Shown: positions 6,442 through 12,451 of the stretch, piece after piece | How positions within the stretch are numbered: position 1 is the first letter of the stretch | How the letters are laid out: each line of letters starts with the position of its first letter | Assembly: GCA_964586775.1 (NCBI GenBank) | Contig: CAZPJD010000261.1 | Coordinates: forward strand, 1-18,848 | Reading direction: 5' to 3' | Source: JADLEX01 sp964586775 | GTDB taxonomy: Bacteria; Lernaellota; Lernaellaia; JACKCT01 | DNA: 18,848 bases | Position numbers and translations under genes: made by a program | The notes under the pieces: generated by a model | Database searches by the model: none | What the model was told of the DNA's origin: nothing | The model's input: only the letters and a program-made list of their open reading frames with translations

Positions 6442-7368
6442 ATGCGGAACCTCCACCTCTGCCAAACGCTCGCGATTCTGTTCGCTCTGGCGACTCTCAT
6501 CGCAGGTTGCGACTGCGATGACGACGATGACGACGACTCGGGCGGCGGCGCGGACGACGACACGGACGATGATGACGACGACGCGGATGACGACAGCGAC
6601 GACGATCTGGATGACGACGCCGAAGGCGAGTGTCTGAACACCGAAACCGACCTCGATTACGACTGCAACGATTCCACCGACGAATGCCAGACTTTCACCT
6701 ACGACGATGACGGAAATCTGCTCACGGAAGCGATCGACATCGGCTGCGACGGGCCGAACGCGGGCGACACCTGCTACGCGTACGCATATGACGCCGACGG
6801 CAACAACACCGCCCGCACGCGCGACGACGACTGCGACGGCGCGGACGACGTCTGCTACGAGATGACCTACGACGGGAATGGCAACGAGATCACGTATCAG
6901 TACGACACCGACTGCGACGGCAGCGTGGAGTATTGTGCCGAATCGACATTCGACGCGCAGAATCGGGAAATCAGCTACACCTCGGACACCGATTGCGACG
7001 GCACGGACGACGAGTGCGGCGTGTTCATCTACAACGCCGACGGTCTTGTCGAGGAGAGACGAGCGGACGAGGGTTGCGACGGCACCGACGACCGGTGCCA
7101 CACCTCGACCTACGACGAAAACGGCAACGAAATCGCTTACGACACCGATACCGGCTGCGACGGCACGGTGGACGACTGCTCGACGACGACCTTCAACGAG
7201 GACAATCACCCGATCGCCTACACCGTGGACGTGTTCTGCAACGGGCCGAGCGTCGAGGACTGGTGCGGGACGCTTGTGTGGGACGGCGACTTGCAGATGT
7301 CCAGCGCAATGGACTTCGGGTGCGATGGCAGCGACGACCTGTGCTTCGAGAACACGTGGGAGTGCTGA
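6442..7368 (+). CDS. lipoprotein with Asp-rich linker and 27-residue Cys/Asp repeats
   Basis: The 308-residue product has a lipoprotein signal with lipobox LIAGC (Cys23) and Asp at the next position. That is the inner-membrane retention residue in the E. coli Lol rule. Residues about 24-62 are nearly all Asp with some Gly and Ser. From about residue 66 there are eight tandem units plus a ninth partial unit. Most are exactly 27 residues; two carry extra residues between the Cys pair. The consensus is CDGxxDxC, then about five residues, then YDxxGN, then a strand and DTD. The paired Cys in each unit suggests one disulfide per repeat, and the dense Asp suggests calcium binding. The YDxxGN part recalls RHS/YD repeats, and DxxCDGxxD recalls thrombospondin type-3 loops. 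It does not match either family fully. The ATG at 6442 follows GGGAAAGGG and places the signal peptide at the N-terminus. Function is unknown; surface or periplasmic binding is an inference. Confidence 0.88.
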   Translation: MRNLHLCQTLAILFALATLIAGCDCDDDDDDDSGGGADDDTDDDDDDADDDSDDDLDDDAEGECLNTETDLDYDCNDSTDECQTFTYDDDGNLLTEAIDIGCDGPNAGDTCYAYAYDADGNNTARTRDDDCDGADDVCYEMTYDGNGNEITYQYDTDCDGSVEYCAESTFDAQNREISYTSDTDCDGTDDECGVFIYNADGLVEERRADEGCDGTDDRCHTSTYDENGNEIAYDTDTGCDGTVDDCSTTTFNEDNHPIAYTVDVFCNGPSVEDWCGTLVWDGDLQMSSAMDFGCDGSDDLCFENTWEC

Positions 7369-7662
7369 GAGCGGCGTCGCGCGCGAACGATGTTGTCCGT
7401 TGCGGAAGTAGAAACCCTGTCGGCCCCGCGGGCCGACAGGGCGTTCCCCTTCCGAGGGGCCGGAGCCGGGCGGCGACGCCGTTGCCCGGATGAATTTCAA
7501 GGCGGGCGAGACGAGGGTGGCGCGGGAATGCGCAATCGAGTCACCCCGCTTCCGCATTCTCAGCGGGCGTTTCGGGGAATTCCGGGAACGACGCCCCGAC
7601 AGGCCGAGGGCGGCATGATCTCCGATCGCAGTTCCGCCGTGCGCAGGCGAGAAGCCATCGGC
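7369..7662. other. non-coding region with a series of inverted repeats
   Basis: No gene is supported between the repeat lipoprotein and the plsB promoter. The region holds several dyads. There is a perfect 12-bp stem at 7415-7441, CCCCT/AGGGG at 7446-7459, CCGGGC/GCCCGG at 7466-7489 with an inner CGGCG/CGCCG stem, and GAATGCG/CGCATTC at 7526-7559. Further imperfect dyads lie at about 7563-7601. The first can serve as a terminator. The rest could be a REP-like repeat or a structured RNA; I cannot tell which. Confidence 0.5.
7415..7441 (+). terminator. strong hairpin after the repeat lipoprotein gene, possible terminator
   Basis: Arms CCCTGTCGGCCC and GGGCCGACAGGG pair perfectly over 12 bp around a 3-nt loop, 47 nt after the stop codon. 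The following GCGTTCCCCTTCC has only short T runs, so classical Rho-independent termination is uncertain. It may instead mark the 3' end of the mRNA or block exonucleases. Confidence 0.5.
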
Positions 7663-7690
7663 TTGCGCCGAGCGCCCGCTCGCCTATCAT
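7663..7690 (+). promoter_or_regulatory. putative promoter giving a leaderless plsB-like mRNA
   Basis: TTGCGC (7663-7668) and TATCAT (7685-7690) are 16 nt apart. The expected start point, about 7 nt after the -10 box, is the A of the ATG at 7697. No purine-rich ribosome binding site lies between the -10 box and the ATG, which agrees with a leaderless transcript. Confidence 0.5.
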
Positions 7691-7696
7691 CGACGC

Positions 7697-9319
7697 ATGC
7701 GCCCCGCCGACAAGTCGAAGGTGCTGATCGAGGTGATCAGCCGGGTGAAGGAACGTCATCTCGCGCGCGCCGCCGCGAGCGACGAGGCGTACCTCGACCA
7801 TCTGATTCACGAGACGATCTACTTCGAAGACGAGCGCGTCCGCACCGATCGCCACACGGTGCGTCGCGACGAGGACCGCGCATGGCTCGGCGCGATCCGC
7901 CGCCGCTTTTCGCACGCGAGCGAGATCGAGAAGAAGCGCCTGCTCGTCGATATCGTGGAGCGCCATGCCCACGAGATCATGGGCCACTTCAGCGAGCCGG
8001 TGTACGACCTGTCCACGAGCGTACTGCCGCGCGGGCTGGGCATGATCCTTCAGCCGTGGTCGCCGCTTCGACTCATGCGCGAATTCCCGAACCTGCCCGA
8101 CGTCGCGAGCAGCGTGGTGCTGCAAGGCGAGATCGAGCGGATGCGAAAGCTCGAAAAGCTCGGCACGCTGATCCTCGCGCCCACGCATCAGTCGAACATG
8201 GACTCGCCGGTGATCGGTTACGCGATCTTCATGCTCGGCCTTCCGCCTTTCACCTACGGCGCGGGGCTCAACCTCTTCGAGCACCGCTTCCTCGGCTGGT
8301 TCATGCAGCGGCTCGGCGCGTACAAGGTCGACCGGCTCAAGCGCCACTCGCTCTACAAGGACGTGCTCAAGGAATACGCCACGGTCACGATCGAGATGGG
8401 CTATCACAACCTGTTCTTCCCCGGCGGCACGCGCAGCCGTTCGGGCGCGGTGGAGCACAAGCTCAAGCTCGGCCTGATGGGGTCGGGCGTGCAAGCGTAT
8501 TACAACAACCTTCGCCGCCGCAAAGACAAGCCACGCGTTTTCATCGTGCCGTGCACCATCAACTACCAGCTCGTGCTCGAGGCCGCGTCGCTGATCGAGG
8601 ACCACCTGAAGGAAGCGGGCAAGTCGCGCTACATCATCGTGGACGACGAGTTCTCGATGCCGTCCCGCATCTACACGTTCCTGCGCAACTTCGTAGCGCT
8701 CGACGAACGCATTCACATCACGATCGGACGCCCGATCGATCCCTTCGGCAACGACGTGGACGACGAGGGCGTATCTCGCGACGCGCACGGGCGGGAGATC
8801 GACATCGAGGGCTATCTGAAACGGCGCGGCGAGCTCGTGGACGACGCCGATCGCAATACGCAGTTCACGCGGCTCGTGGGCGAGCGCGTGGTCGGTTCCT
8901 TCATGGCCGATTCGGTCATTTTCTCCACGCACGCCCTGGCGTGGACCGTCTTCGAGCGCCTGCGCGCGCTGTGCCCCGACCCCGACTTCTACCGTTTTCT
9001 GCGCGCGGCCGCCTATGACATCGCGCTGCCCATGACCGACGTCTTCGCGGACCTGGCCCGAACCATGGACGCCCTGCGGGCGATGTCCTCGCGCGGGCGA
9101 ATGCGTATCTCGGACGCCATCGCTCAGGACGAACCCGAGCGCGTGGTGCAGCGGGCGCTCCGCCTGTTCTCGTGTTATCACGCCAAACCCGTGCTCACGC
9201 GCCACGGCGACCGCCTGTTCCCCACCGACATGAATCTGCTTTACTACTATCGCAATCGCCTCTTCGGTTACGGGCTCGAACGCGAGGTGCGCTTCGGAGC
9301 GAACGATGGCACCGCGTAA
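7697..9319 (+). CDS. PlsB-like glycerol-3-phosphate acyltransferase
   Basis: The 540-residue product carries the four acyltransferase blocks of the GPAT/PlsB family in order. The catalytic HxxxxD is THQSNMD (H164, D169). Block II is GAGLNLFEHRFLGWFMQRLGA (188-208), block III FFPGGTRSRSG (240-250) and block IV IVPCTINYQ (283-291). The family transfers an acyl chain to the sn-1 position of glycerol-3-phosphate at the inner membrane, the first step of phospholipid synthesis. The product is much shorter than E. coli PlsB (about 800 residues), so it is better called PlsB-like. An alternative is a lysophosphatidic or other lipid acyltransferase. The end overlaps the start of a glycerol-3-phosphate-dehydrogenase-like gene by 14 nt, which supports a glycerol-phosphate substrate. 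No ribosome binding site precedes the ATG. Confidence 0.87.
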   Translation: MRPADKSKVLIEVISRVKERHLARAAASDEAYLDHLIHETIYFEDERVRTDRHTVRRDEDRAWLGAIRRRFSHASEIEKKRLLVDIVERHAHEIMGHFSEPVYDLSTSVLPRGLGMILQPWSPLRLMREFPNLPDVASSVVLQGEIERMRKLEKLGTLILAPTHQSNMDSPVIGYAIFMLGLPPFTYGAGLNLFEHRFLGWFMQRLGAYKVDRLKRHSLYKDVLKEYATVTIEMGYHNLFFPGGTRSRSGAVEHKLKLGLMGSGVQAYYNNLRRRKDKPRVFIVPCTINYQLVLEAASLIEDHLKEAGKSRYIIVDDEFSMPSRIYTFLRNFVALDERIHITIGRPIDPFGNDVDDEGVSRDAHGREIDIEGYLKRRGELVDDADRNTQFTRLVGERVVGSFMADSVIFSTHALAWTVFERLRALCPDPDFYRFLRAAAYDIALPMTDVFADLARTMDALRAMSSRGRMRISDAIAQDEPERVVQRALRLFSCYHAKPVLTRHGDRLFPTDMNLLYYYRNRLFGYGLEREVRFGANDGTA

Positions 9320-10376
9320 GGACCGCGTGTGCGTGATCGGCCGCGGCCGCATGGCCGCGACGCTGGCCTCCCTCGCCGCGCGCGGCGGGGCCGATGCCTG
9401 CCTGTGTCCCGGAACGACCGAGGGCGGCGGCGCGAACGCCTTTCGCGGAATGCGCGTGCCGCGCGAGGTGCGCATCCGCGAATCCATCGACCGCGACGCC
9501 CTGGCCGCCCCGCTCGTGATCGTGGCGACGGGCGCGGCCCGTGTGGGCGAACTGCTGACGGCGATCGGCGACCGACTGCGTCCCGATCAGTACGTGGTGC
9601 ACGCGGCGCGGGGGCTGCTCGACGAGGGCGGCGAGCCGATCCGCGCGTCCCAAGTGATCGCCCGCGAGAGCGCCGTGCGCAAGATCGGCGCGCTCGCCGG
9701 GCCATTCCTGGCCGAGGAAGCCATGGCGGGCGAACCGGCGGCGCTGGTGGCGGCGTCGGGCTTCGCGGAGGTCCTCGCAGCGGTCCGCGATATCTTCGAC
9801 GGTACGTCGGCCACGGTCTTTCGCTCCGACGACCTCGCAGGCGTCGAGATCGCATCGGCCCTCGCGCCCATCTACGCGATCGCCGCGGGCATTGCGGCGG
9901 GCGGCGGATACGGCGTGGCGGCTCGCGCGGCGCTGCTCGCCCGCTCGCTCGCCGAGATGGCGGCGTTCGGTTCATCGCGCGACGGCAAGACGCAGACCTT
10001 TCCCGGCCTGTCGGGTCTCGGCGATCTGTTCACGCTCGTCGCTGGCGAATCGTCGCCGCCGTTCATGTTCGGCCGGTTCCTCGCCGCGAAACCGTCCGCG
10101 AAAAGGTCCGATTCCGGCGTTGCGAGCGACGACGTGCGCGTGCGCGAGGCCGTCTGCACGGCGGGCGTGGTCGCGTCCGCCGCGGGCGCGGCGGGCATCG
10201 ACATGCCGGTGCTGGGCATCGTTGCCCGAGCCATGGCGGACCATCGCGCAAAGCCCGGAGACGCCGCGGCGCTGGTGGGCGCGCGCGCCGTAAAGGGCGC
10301 CGACGCCGTCGATCCCGGCCGCGTCGAGATCCGCGGACGCGCCCGCGCACCGCAGGGCGGTCGCGGTAAAGCGTGA
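9306..10376 (+). CDS. GpsA-like protein with replaced catalytic residues
   Basis: The 356-residue product aligns along its length with NAD(P)+-dependent glycerol-3-phosphate dehydrogenase. It has VIGRGRMAATLA as nucleotide-binding loop (10-21), GVEIASALAPIYAIAAGIA in the substrate domain (179-197) and FPGLSGLGDL (232-241). By eye against E. coli GpsA, the Lys of KGLE is Arg102, and the Lys of AVKNVIAI is Ala187. The NRRFG arginines are replaced in PPFMFG (251-256). The Asp of GLGDL is kept (D240). Loss of the two key lysines and the substrate-binding arginine argues against normal glycerol-3-phosphate oxidoreduction. It may be a regulator, a different dehydrogenase or a partner of the acyltransferase. 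GGAG sits 6 nt before the ATG. The start lies inside the end of the acyltransferase gene, so translation is probably coupled. The C-terminus beyond about residue 330 is basic and low-complexity. Confidence 0.85.
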   Translation: MAPRKDRVCVIGRGRMAATLASLAARGGADACLCPGTTEGGGANAFRGMRVPREVRIRESIDRDALAAPLVIVATGAARVGELLTAIGDRLRPDQYVVHAARGLLDEGGEPIRASQVIARESAVRKIGALAGPFLAEEAMAGEPAALVAASGFAEVLAAVRDIFDGTSATVFRSDDLAGVEIASALAPIYAIAAGIAAGGGYGVAARAALLARSLAEMAAFGSSRDGKTQTFPGLSGLGDLFTLVAGESSPPFMFGRFLAAKPSAKRSDSGVASDDVRVREAVCTAGVVASAAGAAGIDMPVLGIVARAMADHRAKPGDAAALVGARAVKGADAVDPGRVEIRGRARAPQGGRGKA

Positions 10377-10406
10377 AGCGGGAAGTGGTTTGCTTTTGGA
10401 GAGAAG

Positions 10407-10757
10407 ATGCTACACCGGGTGAAACACGTGACTGCTGGCGAAGCGTTTTCGTTGGACATCGTCTTCGACGACGGAAGATCAGCATGCATCGACGTTTCCG
10501 ATTTCGTTGCAAAGGGCGGCGTCGCCGCACCTCTCGCCGACCCGCGAAGATTTCGTTCGGTTCGTCGGTCACGTGACGGAGGGTGCGTTCGATGGCCCGA
10601 TACGGACGCGGAGCTATGCGCCCACTCGCTGTGGCTGCAAGCGTCCGCAATCGAGGAACGAGCCGCCAACAAGTCACCCCGTCGCGGCAAGGCGAACAAG
10701 ACTCCGTCACGGCGAGGCGTGGCAGCCGAATCGCGAGCCGAAAGCACGTTGCGCTGA
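10407..10757 (+). CDS. DUF2442-family small protein with basic tail
   Basis: The 116-residue product opens with the DUF2442 pattern: RVKHVTAGEAFSLDIVFDDG, then ACIDVSDFVAKGG, then LADPRRFRSVRR, then GGCVRWPDTDAELCAHSLW at about residues 58-76. That block is the family's ending (usually WPNGADLxPxxLY). Family members are normally 75-90 residues, so the last 35 residues, rich in Arg, Lys and Ser, are an extension. The extension may be real or a read-through of a lost stop codon. GGAG lies about 7 nt before the ATG. DUF2442 proteins often sit beside DUF4160 proteins in toxin-antitoxin-like pairs; no partner is visible here. The gene follows the GpsA-like stop by 30 nt. The local sequence is somewhat less GC-rich than its neighbours, a mild hint of transfer. 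Confidence 0.75.
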   Translation: MLHRVKHVTAGEAFSLDIVFDDGRSACIDVSDFVAKGGVAAPLADPRRFRSVRRSRDGGCVRWPDTDAELCAHSLWLQASAIEERAANKSPRRGKANKTPSRRGVAAESRAESTLR

Positions 10758-10842
10758 ACAGCCGACCGATCAAACCTCGACGAGCGTGGGGCGTGTTTCA
10801 CATGAGCGACCACGTCGCGGGACAGGGTCGAAATCGCGTCGC

Positions 10843-11823
10843 ATGTTTCCCCTGATCCGCATCGACGAACGCGAGCTGCCCGCCGATTTCGCGGGCATCG
10901 TCGTCACGTGCGACGTGGACAAGACGTGGCTCGACACGGATTTCCACGGCGCGTTCGCCCTCGCGCGCATCCCGCTCGAATTCGCGGTGGATAAACGCAC
11001 GGTGCCAGGCATGGCGACGGTGCTGCGCGAATTGCGTTTCGGGGGCGGCGAACGGAGCGCGCAGACGCCGCTGTATTTTTTGACCGCGAGCCCGCCGCAG
11101 CTTTCGCGCGTGCTGTTTCGCAAGATGCTGATCGACGGCGTCGAGGCCGACGGCATGACGTGCAAGAACTGGCGGCGCGTGCTCGCCACGCACCGCCGTC
11201 CCGCGTGGCTGCGCCGACAAATCGCCTACAAGCTGTGCGGCCTGCTGCATCAGCGCGCGCGCCTGCCCGTGGCCGCGCGCGAGATCCTGATCGGCGACGA
11301 CGTCGAGAGCGACGCCGACGCCTACGCGCTCTACGCCGACCTCATCGCCGGGCGCGTCGCGCCGGACGAACTGACGCGCATCCTGACGCGTCACGGATGC
11401 GACCGCGACGAACGCGATTTCGTGCGCGAGGCGCTGGCCGCCGTGCCCGCGCATTCAGGGCGCGTCGAGACGATCTACATCCTGCTCGCCACCGGGGATG
11501 CCGCGTCGTTCGAGAGCTTCGGCGCGGCGCTGGTGCCGTGCCGCGACGCCCTGCAGATCGCGCTGCACCTCGCCGCGTCGGGCCGCGTGCGCGCGAAGAC
11601 GACGGTCGAAGCGGCGCGCGAGCTGGCCCATCGTAGCGGCCTCGATCCCGCGATGGCGGCTTCGCGCGTCGCGGATCTCGTGGAGCGCGGCGAAATCGAC
11701 GCCAAGAGCGCGCGGACACAGCACTCGGCTCTCGCGGACGCGGGCCTCGCCGACCCCCCGCCTGCGAGCTACAGCCGTGCGCGACGCCGGACGAAATCCG
11801 CCCGCGTTCATCCGCCGATGTGA
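10843..11823 (+). CDS. HAD-superfamily phosphatase, App1/DUF2183-like
   Basis: The 326-residue product has the four HAD motifs: CDVDKTW (D24, D26), FLTASPPQL (Thr81/Ser83), a lysine at about K130, and EILIGDDVESDADAYALYADL (D152, D153, D157). The combination LTASPPQL plus ILIGDDVESDADAY is that of the DUF2183/App1 phosphatase domain, whose yeast member dephosphorylates phosphatidate. After about residue 175 there are roughly 150 helical residues I do not recognise, ending in a basic, Pro-rich tail. A lipid-phosphate substrate would fit the nearby acyltransferase and GpsA-like genes, but this is an inference. The ATG at 10843 was chosen because it places motif I about 24 residues in. The ribosome binding site is weak, and a GTG further upstream is possible. 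Confidence 0.78.
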   Translation: MFPLIRIDERELPADFAGIVVTCDVDKTWLDTDFHGAFALARIPLEFAVDKRTVPGMATVLRELRFGGGERSAQTPLYFLTASPPQLSRVLFRKMLIDGVEADGMTCKNWRRVLATHRRPAWLRRQIAYKLCGLLHQRARLPVAAREILIGDDVESDADAYALYADLIAGRVAPDELTRILTRHGCDRDERDFVREALAAVPAHSGRVETIYILLATGDAASFESFGAALVPCRDALQIALHLAASGRVRAKTTVEAARELAHRSGLDPAMAASRVADLVERGEIDAKSARTQHSALADAGLADPPPASYSRARRRTKSARVHPPM

Positions 11824-11928
11824 CTCCCCGCCTTTTCCCTTCCCCCTTTCCTTCGCCAAACCAAATAACTTCGCGCCCGAAAAATCCATTGTGTTATCAT
11901 CCTCGCGAAACTTGGCCGGAGGTTTGCG
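11824..11928. other. short intergenic region with pyrimidine tract
   Basis: The plus strand is almost purely C/T from 11831 to 11853, just after the phosphatase stop codon. A TATCAT -10-like box lies at 11895-11900 before the next gene, but no good -35 box stands at the right distance. No terminator hairpin was seen. Confidence 0.4.
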
Positions 11929-12444
11929 ATGTTCGATCGTTCGGGAAAAAGCAAAGCGGTGTTCACGATCCTCGCCGCGCTCGCCGTGTTTTCGTGCGCC
12001 GACGGATCGGGCGGCGCGGCTTCAAGTGCGACATACGAACAGGACGAGAGCGCGGCGCTCGATGTCGAAATGTACGGCTGCGGCAACGAAAAATTCGGAC
12101 CGGTCGAGACGCTCTCGCTGGAGATTCTCGGCGGTGAATTGGTCGTCGCGCACACCGCAGAATACCGGGGCTGCGCCTGGGACCCGCTCATCACCGGCGA
12201 AATTGTCGGCGAATCGATCCGGATCGTGGAGGGCTTCGTCTGGCAGGGCGCGCAGGCCGGGTGCATGTGCGCCTACGACTACATCTATCGCATCCCCGGC
12301 GCGCAGGCGGGCGTGTATTCGCTGATCTACCGGGAGCTGGAGCAGGACGGCTCGGATTCCGAACTTCGCTGCGAGACGGAACAGACGATCGACCTGACCG
12401 GCGACGACCCGGTCGTGCTCATGATGGAATCGCTCGGCTGCTGA
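11929..12444 (+). CDS. small Cys-rich lipoprotein
   Basis: The 171-residue product has a lipoprotein signal ending at Cys23 (LAVFSC) with Ala next, which suggests outer-membrane sorting. The mature part contains six further cysteines (51, 82, 112, 114, 148 and the C-terminal 171), enough for three disulfides. Alternating hydrophobic strands such as LSLEILGGELVVAH and ESIRIVEGFVW suggest a small beta-rich domain. CMCAYDY at 112-118 is a distinctive CxC spot. I do not recognise the family. GGAGG sits about 7 nt before the ATG. The gene converges on fadH with only 7 nt between the stop codons. Confidence 0.82.
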   Translation: MFDRSGKSKAVFTILAALAVFSCADGSGGAASSATYEQDESAALDVEMYGCGNEKFGPVETLSLEILGGELVVAHTAEYRGCAWDPLITGEIVGESIRIVEGFVWQGAQAGCMCAYDYIYRIPGAQAGVYSLIYRELEQDGSDSELRCETEQTIDLTGDDPVVLMMESLGC

Positions 12445-12451
12445 TCGGCCC

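Noticed and set aside
6300..6641. N-terminal extension of dihydrolipoyl dehydrogenase by 114 codons
   Set aside because: It begins as a Ser-rich mirror of the Asp codons of the divergent lipoprotein and crosses the lpdA promoter; the FAD motif would be too far from the start.
7541..9487. Long minus-strand open frame of 648 codons opposite the acyltransferase
   Set aside because: It mirrors the acyltransferase codons in a high-GC genome, has no recognisable motif or ribosome binding site, and would overlap a clearly real gene.
10507..10842. 112-codon extension of the HAD phosphatase
   Set aside because: It overlaps the DUF2442 gene out of frame and has no domain character; motif I is at the right depth from the ATG at 10843.
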